A program made the position numbers and the translations under genes. Shown one piece after another: positions 48,824-61,788 of a stretch of DNA of 64,000 bases (positions within the stretch are counted from its first letter, which is position 1; each line of letters starts with the position of its first letter). The stretch is from assembly GCA_008921705.1 (NCBI GenBank), contig VFFE01006977.1, positions 756,374-820,373 on the forward strand. The letters run 5' to 3'. The notes beneath the pieces are model-generated. The model ran no database searches and had not been told where the DNA came from. It saw nothing but the letters and a program-made list of their open reading frames with translations. Source of the stretch: Burhinus oedicnemus. Taxonomy: Eukaryota > Chordata > Aves > Charadriiformes > Burhinidae.

Positions 48824-51800
48824 ACAAAACATGAGGGCAAAGACCCACCAGAGAGCCAACCCTTAACAAAGAATCATTTGAAATGGGAATACAAGCTTAA
48901 GGATACACCGGTTAGTCTCCTGCCCATTTATGGGAAACAGAGACACATACCAAAAGAAAAGGACCTTGGTGAACTTTTAGAAACAAGTCTCTGGGTTTAA
49001 TCTAGTTTTTTGGCTCTTGAGCACAAAAGTATTACCTCTTCAGTTCCCTTAACAAACTTCTGAGAACAAAGAGGGGTCATTGACTAATGTGGTTATATGG
49101 TCACTTTCTGCAGTCTGTGCTGTATCTGAAGAAATAAGAAAAATCACAAACTGGATCACACAGAACAACCTCATTCTCTACTCAACATTGGTAATTTGAG
49201 TGTCTATTGCCTGGCTGACGTGATATTTCCTTGGTTATTTACACTGTCTCTGCAATTCTCCATACAGTGTAGGTCAGTAACAGGGTACAAGATCCTACTT
49301 CCAGTGGGAATTAGATGTCAAGACAGAGTTGGACTTTAATGTGTTCTAACACTTTCAAATAAAAAGAAGACGACCACAAAACCACAAGTACTACAGCAAA
49401 GAAAAGAGCCTGTTTACAAGGTCAAAGCAAAAAGCAGCTCAGCTTGGCCTCTCAGCTTGGATTAGTCCCGGAACGGACTAAAGTCCTGTTGTGGGCATTC
49501 AGAACAGATATCAGGTGTCTTTCCAGCCCTCCATCTCAAGGTTACCCGACTGATCCTATCTGCTGGAGTCCTCATTAAACTGGTCACAGATAACAGCCCT
49601 GGAGGAACTTCCTGCAGCCCTTCCACCTGAGTTTCCTGTGGTTCTGCAATGCACCCTCAAAAACAGCCATCTCAGGAAGAACAGAAACAGACAGGCATTT
49701 GTTCAGAAAATAACACCTTAGTTTACCCCTGATGTGGACTGGGGCGGGGGGGGGAGGTACCTAGAAGTAATATTTCTGAACTGTTACTTTATCCTTCTCA
49801 TGCTGTCAGCCAGACCCCATCATGATGTAGTCTGGCAAACACTGATCATCTTGAGCATCACAGAACTTTTAGCAAGTTCTAACAATGGTGTCTTCAGAAA
49901 GAAATAATCAGAGCGCCATGTTAATGCAGAGAATGCAAGTAAGCCTGAGAAAATTTCCACTGCAGTCAGGTACGATGCATCATTAAGACAGTACCACCTC
50001 TGGAAAATCTTCCCATTAATTAAATAACCCTACACCATTGCTGTCTCCAACAAGTGACTGATTCTGACAACTCTAAATCTTTGGTGTCAGACTGCTCATG
50101 GTCCTTGAATGCCTTTGATGCTTGTGCAAGACACAGACCGTTACAGCTTCAATACAGTGACATGATCAAAAGAACATTAAGTGACAAGATAAGTAGTCCA
50201 GATAATAGCCCCTGGCAGCCCTAGGTGTGTATGTGTCAGCTGAAGCCCTTGAAATACAAGATTTCTGCCTATCCTCTATTTAGCTCATGCATTACCACAG
50301 ATAGTGGTAGATGCTCAATGATTTTTACAATTTTTCAAGATCACAGTGCCATCCTACATATTTTAAGCTTTTAAATAAAAAACTGTTCAGCAGGAGGCAC
50401 TTCACCAGCATTCTTTCTCCCTCATGCAACCAACAAAGCATACACGCAAAACCTTTGTGACCGAAGACTAAACCCAGCCATTTAGACACAGAGTACATGA
50501 CACGTGGTTATACTAAACGAGTATCTTGGAAAACATCCATACCAAGCTTAACATCCCAAATGATGGAGAATCTTCCAAAAGCCTCAGCAAGCTACTTCAG
50601 TGGTGAAAATCAGTTGATACAAAAAGTTCTCTCTGCAAAAAGACTAGATAAGTATCCTTTTCATTTTTTTTTTCTATCTTCCCCTTTTAACTATGGGATA
50701 TTGTTATGCACTTGAATGCTTACAAAAGGACTTAAAGACCCTAATTATAGGCCGCAGGCAAACTGCTTTCTAAATTTCTCTTTGATGAGATAAATGGGTG
50801 AATTCCTTAAATTTCTCAGTGTAAGATTTCTTTTACAGACCTCAAATCATTCTCATGATTATGCCCTTCTCTTGTCACTCCTTCTTTTGTAAATATCCCA
50901 TTTTAAAAAAAAAAAATCCTTTTATTCTACTCATCTTGTACATGGTCTGTATATCCCACCTACTTTAGAGTATCAGTTCCCTGCTTCTGCTGAGTTAAAC
51001 TTCTTTGTGGCACTGACAGTGGTTAGTTTCACAGACAAATCTGGATTAAAAAGTGCTGTTATCTGCCCAGAGCAAAGAGATTAGACAGTTTGTATTACTT
51101 TCCTTTTAGCTTGATTATAGGTAACAGCGTAACAAGGTAACCTTAGTTCTTAACTTATTAGCACAGTTCTTAGCACAGGTAGCAAAAGGTACCTGAAACA
51201 CTGGACAAATGCTTTGGCTATTAGTCTGTGCTTGCATAGCCACTCCCCAGGCAGTAAACCAATTAATTAAAGATCTCTTGGGTATACCTCTGAGTGAAGA
51301 GCAGGCAAATCCTTAATGGCAAATGTCGTCTTACAGAATTTCTTTTTTTTTTTCCCTCAGAAGTGTTACTCTTTCAGTGTACTTGTTATCATATTTTTTG
51401 TTTATAAGCTGGCATATTGAAAAAACTTGTATAAGAAAGTTTTGTTGCATGAACAAGGTAAACAGTAGAAAGATGCACGAATATCAACTTGCCATAGAAA
51501 GAGGCCTTAATGTTGAAGTATCATGGGTGTTTGTGGACTACCCATGAGAAAAACCCAACCTTCCCTAGCATCTCTGGGAGCTATTGCTGTGTCAGTTGAT
51601 GTTACCTTCTTCGGGTTAAAAAATGTTCACTTGGGTGAAGAAATATTACTGAAAATGAAAGGATTACTTTGATTAGGAAGTATTTCTATTTACTCTGAGG
51701 GGAATTTTTCATACACTAAGACAGTGAAACATGACTTTATGGATTATGTCATATTCTGTGAAGTCATGAGTGCCGTTAAAGATATTGGAAGTGTACAAAA
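48824..51800. other. Unique DNA with a G-rich run and A-tract
   Basis: A G-rich run (GGGGCGGGGGGGGGAGG) sits at 49741-49757 and an A-tract near 50908-50919. No gene recognised. Confidence 0.5.
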
Positions 51801-54040
51801 ATAATACATGGAAGCATATCTTAAAAAATTTTGGAGGCTGAATAAACTCCAGATGTTAGCATTTCATACCATCTCAGACCAGTATGTGCTGAAACATTTG
51901 GCAGATAGAAAGCAGAAGCTTGTTGCAGCTGGTGATATCCTTGATGAGATCAAGCTTCAGAAACACAATGGTACCATTCAGTGCAGGAATTATGTCATTT
52001 ACTGTTGGTGAGATATGGTGCTTTCTTTACAGTGATCTTTTTTTATTCCATTTGCGGGAGTTTTTGGAGCTGTGCAAATTCATGCCCTCCTAAAATGCAA
52101 TCTCTCCGTTTCCTAAGACCCATGTAAAAGAGATTTCAGCAAAGTCTTGTTCCACACCTCCAGCTTCCGCTGTCCCATCCTGCTGCCAGCACTGGCAAGG
52201 GATCTACCACTGTTAATTTCCATCACCAATTTCTTCATCAGCAGGTAAAAACTCCTTATCATGGCAAAATGAGACCCTACACGTCTTGGCTTGTCTTTCT
52301 GTGTCATGGTTTTTATATGCGTAGTGTCAAGATTGTCTTCCCAATAGCTGGTCTGGCAATGGGAGCCTAAATCTTTAGGAGAAAATTTCCTCTTTCGAGT
52401 TCCCTCTTTACTTAGCACTATGTTAATCAAAGTAGTGTTTAATATTAACATAAGATGTGAAAGTATTTTAAGCTGCTTTTAGAACCTTCTTTCAAGAATG
52501 AAGCCATAACAAGGAGCTAAGTTTTTCTCATACGAACACATTATTTGTGCTACGGTATTTGCACTCCATTACAAAGTGGATTCATTGCTAACATTAAACC
52601 ACTTTCACTTGAATGTAGTTTAAATACCTAAATAGGCACCAATTAGCATCATGACAGACTGACTAACACATATGACAACAAGGCAAGACATTACCTTAAG
52701 GTAAGAGGGCATACAGGTAATTTAATTATTTCAAGCAGGCTGGGTCTAGTGACCTTTCTTCTGGAGGGCTGAGGGAATTGGATGAGGAACCTTCTGAATC
52801 TTTATTTCCCAGAAAATCCACAGTCCATGGGCAAAGCACCAGAAGAGATGAAAAGGGCAAACGTAACTCTTTAAAAGGAAAGAGAGGGACAGAAAAAGAG
52901 AGGGTGATCATCTTGACTGTAATTTCTGGAAATATAACAGAATAAATAGTCATACTGCTTGTACCACCTGAATGCCAGAAAAAAAACCAAAACACATTAA
53001 TAAACAGAGAGCAGTTTTGTCTTTTAGAAGAAACTAAGACAAATCAAACAAACTAGCTTTTGCCATGATTCTATGAACCTTGTTACTCTTAGAAAAAGCA
53101 TATCTATATCATGACTTAATTACAGCATTTGATGCCACTTCGTACAATATTCTTATAAGCAAACTCTAGAAGAAAATACTATGATCTGCTTGAAAACTGT
53201 CAGAGACATTGATCCTGGAGGGTATTTATTGGTTCTTCCTGTTAAACAGAAAGAATTTCTCAAGTAAGATTTTAGATGTGCTTTTCAATATTTTATTAAC
53301 CTATTTGCAATTATTTCCATTTGGTTGCCAGTATTTTCCTTAACAAAATGGATGAAGGAATAAAGTATGAATATTAAATATGCACACAATAATCTTCAAA
53401 TACCTATTGGTGAAAAGGAGTAGGTTGAAAATGATCTTGATATTTCAAAAAAAAAAAACGGGGCTGAGAGCTGTATTTTCCTTTGGCAGGAATGATCAGC
53501 TGCACAAATACAGGTATGGAGCTTGTGGCTGGAGACAAAAGAGTCTGGGAATGGGTGGTGGCTTACAAGCTTAACATGCTATTACAAAAAAAGAGTTAAC
53601 GCTACCCAGGGATATCTAAAAAAGAATTACATCCTGAAAGACAGATGAAATAGTCCTGATGTTCTACTGGCATGGCGTCAATTGGAATTTTGCACCCAGT
53701 TTTTTGCACAGAACTTCAAGAAGTGTCTCAACTGAAGAGAAATGAAGAGAGAAAAAAGAACAATCAAAGTTCTAGAAAACATAACTTACAAGGGACAACT
53801 GAAATTCTGAAGAATTTCTTTGAAATATTTCTTTCGCATAATATCTTGGGAAAGGCCAAGAATCAGGAAGGCCTGGAGATGAAACACCATGAATTTGCTT
53901 TTGAGCTCATCACTGAAGAAGTGAAAGGTCAAGATCACAATCTCCATGTGGTGTTATGTCCAAAGGAAAAGTTATATATTTTTTATTGTGGGTATGCAGT
54001 GGATGGTTGCCTTTTAGGTAGTAACCAGTAGCTTTTCAGA
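51801..54040. other. AT-rich stretch with three unexplained ORFs
   Basis: Frames of 67 codons (51808-52011, +), 112 codons (52113-52451, -) and 119 codons (53672-54031, +) fall close together. Their products are Lys/Glu-rich and look more protein-like than most chance frames here, but none resembles a family I know. They are on different strands and are not linked by obvious splice sites. A 12-A run at 53447-53458 lies between them. Degenerate transposon or retroviral coding remnants are possible and unproven. Confidence 0.3.
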
Positions 54041-54211
54041 GTTTTTCATGTCATCACATGCCTATCGCTCTGACTTGTAATTATTATATAGATTATTCTT
54101 TCACATTACAATATTTTTAATAATAGGAATATTGATATTTAGTAATGAATGGACATGAATATATTCTCACAATTCCATATCATGGAATGCATTAGAAAAC
54201 ACATATATGGA
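54041..54211. other. AT-rich unique DNA
   Basis: Nothing recognised before the TA repeat. Confidence 0.5.
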
Positions 54212-54235
54212 ATATATATATATATATACACACAT
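54212..54235. repeat. (AT)n/(AC)n microsatellite
   Basis: About nine AT units passing into CA units, a common compound dinucleotide repeat and a likely polymorphic site. Confidence 0.92.
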
Positions 54236-57200
54236 CTATAACTATGCTTTTTCTCTTTTTTTTTTTGTTCCCTTTTTTTTCAGTTCCTCTGCTTAGAATT
54301 CTGCTGTGGAACTTGTACTCTTTCTTCCTTGGCATATTCTCCCCTTCGGTACACCATGCTCAGAGCAACTTGTTAAGCCCAAACCCAAGCAAAGGTAGTG
54401 AAGCAGTACAATATCAGGCAATGAACCATTTAGAAGACCTGTCCCAACAAAGACTACATGTTTTCAACACTCATCCCCACATGCTTCTGCAATCCTTCAT
54501 TTCATGGAGCACACTTTGGTTTCATTTTCACTTTTCCAGCCTCTGTGATTCAGTGGGTAGATTCAGATGCCTGCACATAGGCATCTAACACCTAAAGATA
54601 TTCAAAAGTATATGTACACCCACAAATATCCCAGCTGTCCTCCAGCTATGCTCCAAAGAGGGTAGGTCTCACATAGGTCCTCTTATATATTTGACAGCCT
54701 CAAACAAATGTCTCAGACACTCAGAGGTGTCTAAAACAATATTGGAGAGATAGGATCGGGCACCTGAATCACTGCCGGTGTCTCATACTCCATGTGCTTG
54801 CCACACATTTTTAGTAAAAGAATGGTTTTGTTCAAGTCTCACAATTTTATTTACATCTCGTAATAAAAACAAATCCATGATCATTTACTGAAGCCTCAAT
54901 TATGCACATTATTATTTGTAATAAAGGTATCATAATTGCACAGAGCCAAACCACACTTAACAGCTTTTATGAAAGCCCCTATCATGCAAGGGAGACATTT
55001 CATCAGCTGTTCATATCTCTCCAGCGTGCAACATTTGGGTGGCCCAGGCCAAGGCTGGGTAGATACACGAGCTGGCACTGAAGAACTAGCCCAGATGCAG
55101 AAAGCTGTGTATTGTGTATTGTCCTACCTGAGTTTATGCCCTGCTTCTATCACACCGTGGTATTTGCTGCTCCTGATGTTGATCCAGCACACTCATGGCT
55201 GGTGCAAACACCTCTAAAGCACAGACCACCAAGCCACATAAGCATATAGAAAGGCTCTGAACTGCAGCCTCTCCCTGTCTGCAAGTGTCTGCCTTGCTCA
55301 CATGCATGCTGGGTGACTATCAGCAAGTGGTTTTAATTTGGAGCAAGAATTGCTCAACAGATTACAGGCTCCTCCTCTCTTAGTATGCAACCATTGCATT
55401 TCATTACACTCCAATTGATACACTCTTCTACTGGGGCTCGACACGTTTTTTTGTGCTCCTACTTACTAAGTGCTTGCATCCCCTGTCACAGGCTATAAAC
55501 AAATTGCAAACAGCATCATGAAGAGGAGAAGTCGCCACAGGGCACCCTTTCCCCCACATGGGCCAGGAGCAGGGGTTCTTCATAGCTGAGCGTTTCACTC
55601 CTCATGCCTTTGCTTTTCTGCAGCAGTGCAGCAGTGTCAGAAGCATGACAATAACGAGCTGGGCTATACCTGGTGCAGGACACATCCCTCTCAGAAGGGT
55701 GAAATGCAAAGATGCCTCAGAGCTTGCAGTGGGAGTAGCACAACCATACCTTATCCTTTTCCTGGACCTCACTGAAGAGAAAAAAAAATTCCATCAGTCA
55801 CTACAGAAAAGGAAGGAACTGCTCTAGGTTATCTTCTCTGTGGTTCTGTTCAGTGCAAAGACAACACTCTGTGGCACAGAGGACAGTACCATAAATAACT
55901 TCTTGGCTGAAGTCACCAAGAATGATCTATGCGATAAGGATTTTAAAAAGGACATGCACATACCTAAGTCATGTCCAGATGTGGACACTAAAGAAAGTGA
56001 TCATTCAAGGTGATATTATCCAAGGGTCTGCAATAAGGATGCCTTTGAAGTAATTCACATCTTCCTCCAATTACACATAAGTGCTCTTCCTCCTGTGTTC
56101 CTTGTGGGTGCTATGATCCTGGAATAAAAGGGCCTCAATTCATAGACTTTTCCTTTCTCTTGTAGAATTTTAGGTTGCATAGACATCCAAATACTCATTT
56201 AGCATCTTTTATCTTCATGCTATATTCCTTAATGTTATAAGGTTGGTAAGCCCTCACAAGTTTACACACAAAGCTAAGACCCTGAGGCTCAGCGTTACAG
56301 TCTCAAGAACGTACAAGCATCCTCTAGTTCTTTGTAGGATTAGTTGTAAATATCTGCTTTTCTGTTCTTAGTCTTTCCAGTTGACAACCACTGAATTAAT
56401 TCCCATGGTTCATTATCTTGATTGAGTAATAGCTGTTGATTTTAGGAGTGCAGAAGTTCTTCCACAATATCCTCTAAAATTGCAGGTCAGGTTACTCTGG
56501 TACTCAAGCTCTGCACATCTGATCCCCGAGTGAGTTCAGCAAAGAAATCTTTCACCCTCGTACCACAAATCATTCTTCGAGGTCCTTCAGCAAATAATGT
56601 GATTTGATTTATAGCAATGAAGCATATCAGGAGGGGAATCAGAGGTAAGAATTGTCAACAGTAGATATTGCCACAACCAGAAGCCACTAATTACATAGTG
56701 GTAAATCTGCTTTCAGAAGTTCGTTGTAGCTCTCAGTAACTCCACAGGTTGCTGAGTAGCAATAGTAGTTGTACATAGCAACTACTTTTCCTGTTTAAAT
56801 AAACCACTAGTGCCCAGAGACTGTATCAATAAATCACAGAAGGGAATTGGGACTCCATTCAAGGTGCTATTTCACATTCACAGCCAGCTTTTACTTGGCC
56901 TTTCATTTTATTTTTTTGCTAATATTTATTTCTCTGTACTTTCAATTTAGTCAATTTCTTTATTTGGTTTCCCACACAGGCGTCTGTCGTACCTCTGCCA
57001 AAAAGCCTAGCAAAAATGTTCTTTTTCCATTTACTTTAAAACAACACTAAGCAAGGCCCAGAGTTTTGTGTGTATTTGCTAGTTACCTTGAGCAAAAAGG
57101 GAATTTATGGGTTTGATTTTGACTTTGTTTTTCAGTGGCACATTTTCCACTAGTGCATTCACTACATTGTCAATATTTTTAGTACATTATTATATTTTTT

Positions 57201-57552
57201 ACCCATTTAATGAGTATACCAATGAACAAGACTTGGATTTGCTCATGTTTGGCTGAGCCCTTCTCTTAGAAATAAACACTTCATCCCTTGCCATTTATTT
57301 GTATCATTTTTTTACCATAGTTTCTACACAGTTTCTCTGGTATGAAGTAAGTGTCCATCTTTCCTAACCATGGAGACTACCTGTGACAATAAGCATGGGC
57401 TCTGTGCATCTTTGTTTTCCACTGAAAATTTTCTTGTACCTGAACCCATAGTCCCTAGATTTAATAAAAAACTCTGAATTTGTCAGCTGATATTTCTATG
57501 TTTACCTGTTTGATTATATATTAAAAGTGTGCTAATAGGCACCTTGGTGGTT
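54236..57552. other. Unique DNA, nothing recognised
   Basis: Plus-strand frames of 114 (54244-54588), 93 (54936-55217) and 89 (55558-55827) codons show no domain. The first starts in a T-rich tract, giving a false hydrophobic N-terminus. No repeat family recognised. Confidence 0.5.
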
Positions 57553-57617
57553 AAAAAAAAGGAAAAAGGGAAAGAGAGAGAAAGAAGGAACAAAACGAAG
57601 GAACAAAACAAAGGAAC
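57553..57617. repeat. Purine-rich block with 13 bp tandem repeat
   Basis: An almost all-purine stretch that ends in two perfect copies of GAAGGAACAAAAC (57584-57596 and 57597-57609) and a partial third. A ten-T run follows at 57620-57629. Confidence 0.9.
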
Positions 57618-57629
57618 GCTTTTTTTTTT

Positions 57630-59603
57630 GTCTTAATATTACAGATAATTTTGTTGGGTTTGTCGGATCGATAATAATAAAATAAATAAGAGGAGAATCA
57701 GAGACGATACTTTCCAACACTTGTAAATAGTGAGCAATAATATACATGTACCAACATGGGTTTTTTTTTTACTCTATATGTGAAAATCATCTGCATGATT
57801 GGCATTCTTTGATACTGTTCTGGGGATTTCACCCCTGATCCTTCTCCCTGGTTCTCCAAGCAGAGAAAACATGTTCCAACTTCTGCTGTTCTGTGGGGTC
57901 CTTCGAGCCACAGCAAAGTGCATTGCTGGCAATGAGCTGCCAATATTAGTTGCTGATGTCAGCTGAGAAGGTGGATGGAAAGCCTGTGGAGTTTCTGTCT
58001 AGAAGAACATACATGAACCATGAACTCAAGTTTGCTTACTCATTTTGTGAAAGACATGGTGGAGTGACAGCTTGGCAAGGAATGAGCCTCTGCCTAAAGA
58101 GACATAGTTTGAGGTGCAGCCTCAGAATTCAGATGGCCTCCACCTCAGAGATGACTTGCTCTGCAATAACATCCTTACAAATAATCAACCTCAGTCCTGC
58201 TCATCTTCTCCCTCTGGACACAGCTGGCTCCAGCTCTAGGAAGATGAAAGCCTCCTGGACAGCCTTCCTGCACGGATGAGTCCTCAGTATGACAGAAGTT
58301 CAACATGTAAATATCCTTCTGAAGCTGATGTTCAGTCTCTCCCAGAAGCTGGGAAATACTGTATGCTCTCAGAAGGAGAGAAGGTGGCATTGCGCATATG
58401 AGTTAAATACCAAAAAAGAAGATGGTATCACAGGAGATAAACAATGCAATGGTCTTTTAATCTCAGCAGTGCAGGCAGAGCACGGGAAAGCTGCCCCCTG
58501 CCCCAGGGGAATGGGAACTCAGACCCTCACTGCTGGCAGGGATAGACAAGATGAAAGGGAAACGGAGCAGCAGCTGAAACAACAGGAGCAATGGAAGTGG
58601 GAGAGAAGGGAGGGGAAATGAAAAAGAGGAACAGCGGCTGCTAAAGCAGACAGAAACAGGCTTTATTTCCTGAACTTTGGGATTTGAATTTTCCTCTCAG
58701 TAAACAGCATTTTTGGGAACAGGAATGAGCAATGTTCCGAGAAACTGTTTCAACATGATGCACATCAGAAACTAAAAGTTACAAAGTACAGTCCTGCATA
58801 CAGCTCTTTCTTCGTCGTAGTTCCTGTGTACCTCCAGATTTGTATTCGCTTTGTTCACTACCCAGTAAACCAGGGCACACGGCACACAGACAGTACACAC
58901 AATATCTTTATATTTTTGGACTCATGGTTTTGACAAGATTTTGTCGCTGAAGCTATCAGTGCTGTAACTGACCTTTTGAAAGTAAAATGTCAACTTTTTA
59001 GTACCAGTTTGGTTTAACCCATCATTGGTGTCCCAGTAAAGAGCTTGTGAAAGCTCCCCACTTGAAAATTGTTCATGACATTTTATTGGTTCGACTTTTT
59101 CAGAAAACTGAAAGGAGAGCTGCCTGTGAATTGCAGGCAGATCCAAAGCACAGCACTGTCCCCCTTTGCAGAGCATTTTCTGATAATGTTTTGGAGGGAA
59201 ATGATGGGAAATCCTTATGGAAGAATAAAATGAGCTGACATTGTTAGTTTCTTTCTCCATCTCTTTAAAATCTTCTTTTCTAGCACAAATTTTTTATTTC
59301 CTGTTGTTGTGATTGTAGTTTCTTCTAGTTGGGATATTTGTTACTAGCATTAGGTTCCCACCTGAAGCAGCGTTAACAGACCATTCCCCTTACCAGTTCC
59401 TTGAAGTGTGTGATTGCCCTGTGTTACATTTCAGATTTCAAAGTCAAACTTCAGGCACTTTATTTTGATGGTCTCTTGGCATTTCTCTATGTTCTTCCAA
59501 ACTGTTCAGGTGAAATTTTTCAAGTGATACTGGTTTTCCAGTAGAAAGCTGAAGCTTTGACTTAAGAATATTAATCATACAAACAACAGACATCCAAAAA
59601 CAT
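57630..59603. other. Unique DNA with chance ORFs
   Basis: Frames of about 110 codons at 57950-58279 (+), 58289-58621 (+) and 58922-59260 (-) have no recognised domain. The second ends in a Gln/Glu/Arg-rich low-complexity tail. No splice-supported gene seen. Confidence 0.45.
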
Positions 59604-59664
59604 TGGTTGATTGATTGATTGATTGATTGATGGATGGATTGATTGATGGATTGATTGATTGATA
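59604..59664. repeat. (TTGA)n microsatellite with GGAT variants
   Basis: About 14 tetranucleotide units, mostly TTGA, with interruptions of TGGA. Long enough to be length-variable between individuals. Confidence 0.97.
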
Positions 59665-61748
59665 TAAAATGGCATGTCCCTAGAAAATACTTTAGCTGGA
59701 AGCTGAGATATTTCTCTTGGGATCAGTGGCTCTGAGGTGAGGAAGATGCAAAGGGAAACATTGTCATCCCTGTCCACTCAAAATGAATACATTGGAATTA
59801 GACTACCAACATGACATTGGACTTAAAATAAATTTTATCTTCATTTCATTTACCTTCTCAGCATTTGCTTTCAGTTTCGGGTCTTTTTTTTCCCCATTTG
59901 ATGATTGTTAAGGCTTTGACAGATATTCTGTAGATGTTTGTGTCTGGTGAACACCTATAATCCATTTTTTCACAGTTGCAATCATGTAAAGATTACAAGG
60001 TCCTCAGGTGAGCTTAATTTTTGGAAATCTGTACGTCCTGGATGTAGCTACTTCTCTGAATAGGGTTGGGTTAAACACCAGCCTTCGGGCTTTACTGAAA
60101 TAGGACATGGCATAAGGAAATGCCCTAACTTAATTGAGCTCACAAGACTACACTGATTTATACCTCATAAATATTTGTCCCCATACCAGTTTCCTGACAT
60201 TAGGAGACACATGCTTTTTCTCCATTCTTAATGAACAGCCAGCAGCGTGGATAGCTATAATAGGTGATGACTAGATGAGCAGTCATGACATGTAGAGTTA
60301 GTAGCCAGATGCCCATATGCTCCTGTGGCATACAAGCTGGTGTATGAACAAAAACCTTGATCTTACACGTATTAACTAACATTTTCCATTTGTTAAGGCA
60401 CATCTTCCAAGAGCAGCTGTGGCTGCTTTGCCCCATGTAGGCTCTCTGTTTTGGAACATCCCTGTCCAGCTCTGGAATACCTCCACTGTGGGTGCCATAA
60501 GGATAATGTCCTTTATCCTGTGTGAGTTTCATTAGGTGACCCAGCTAACACAGATATGAATATGATGTTCCTCTAATAAAAAATTATAGAATCTTTCATG
60601 GGTTCCAGCCCCTTAAACTGCTGAACTGACTGCTTTCAATTTCTACTTGAAAGTTTCTTCCACAAAAACTGGTGGGATTACAACATAAACAAACTGTATG
60701 TTAGAAATCCATTTGCAGAGGAAATAATATGCTATAAATCTTGAAAGAATTGATAAGACTCCAAAGCAGTCCCTAATCCACTTACAAATTCACCACCTCA
60801 CAAAGGCAAAATAGCTCATTCTACAACTTGCTCACAAACTACTCATTCTTGGGAAAATCTAAAGTAATGGCAGCTGGTAAAATAATTAGGATCATACAGA
60901 CATAATTACACTATGCATCTGCAACTGTTCTACCACCATCAGACTACATAGTTAAGTACCCAGAAAACAGCTGGATTAAGCCTGCTCTCAACTCATTTTA
61001 GGATGTGAAACTGACAGCAAAATGCCTTCAGCTTGATAAATTTTCCTGGGCATTTGGATGTGGTCACAGAGGTAGCGGGAAGAACAGGAAAGATTTAATA
61101 CCTTCAGCCTGGTGTGGCAGTAGTTATCCCTTAAACAACACAAAACAAAGAAAATGATACCTTTTATTAGATTAAAGTTTCCAAGAAAAAATATGATTAA
61201 ATACCGGCTTTCTTTTTTTCAGGGTTGCACTCATTATACCGGGCTCAGACTGTGGAATACTCAGTGCTCATGTCTGACATGATTTGGAGCTAGAGTGTGA
61301 AATGTAATTTCCTTCATTCTGGCCCATTTTCTGCCTTTATCTTCAGGGGAGTTTGGACTACAGTGGCTTCCCAAACAGACAAGTTGCTGCCCAAGCACTG
61401 GCAGAGCCCATTCCTTGAAGAGCTTGTATTCAGAAAGGCATAAGACAAAACGTGTAAGAAATAAGCCTGCTGGACAAATTCTCCAGGATCATGAAGATCA
61501 TGTAACGCATTAATACAATGTTTTGTATTAGTTATGAGTCTTGTTAAGGTTTTCGCTGGATGAAGTCTTTCCTCTCCCCTACTCTCTGTGCACACCACTC
61601 TCCAGGACCCCTATCCATGCAGTTGCTAGTGCTCATTATCCAGGGTTTTTTGCACACAACCATGCTTACCTCAAAATAGCAGTTCGTGGGCTGTGGTCTT
61701 TCCTGAGATCAGGAAAGGAAAGGGACAATTCATCCAAATTCAGAATAC
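59665..61748. other. Unique AT-rich DNA, nothing recognised
   Basis: A 110-codon minus frame (60200-60532) and a 94-codon minus frame (61314-61598) lack motifs. No repeat family recognised. Confidence 0.5.
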
Positions 61749-61788
61749 ATTGCTCATTAAATGAGCAATTAATTAGAGCAATTAATTA
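61749..61788. repeat. Hairpin overlapping a perfect 13 bp tandem duplication
   Basis: ATTGCTCATT (61749-61758) and AATGAGCAAT (61760-61769) are perfect reverse complements around one base. GAGCAATTAATTA then occurs twice in tandem, at 61763-61775 and 61776-61788. Confidence 0.93.

Noticed and set aside
49858..49873. Similarity to a microRNA 148/152-type sequence
   Set aside because: Only a partial match, with no hairpin partner in the flanking bases.
53066..53080. CR1-like tail (CATGATTCTATGAAC)
   Set aside because: One and a half octamers with no adjacent CR1 sequence on either side.
53359..53458. Processed pseudogene ending in AATAAA and a 12-A run
   Set aside because: The AATAAA is about 90 bases from the A run, and no retrocopied coding sequence is recognisable upstream.
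54244..54588. Apparent secreted protein with hydrophobic N-terminus
   Set aside because: The Leu/Phe run comes from a T-rich low-complexity tract, and the rest has no family resemblance.
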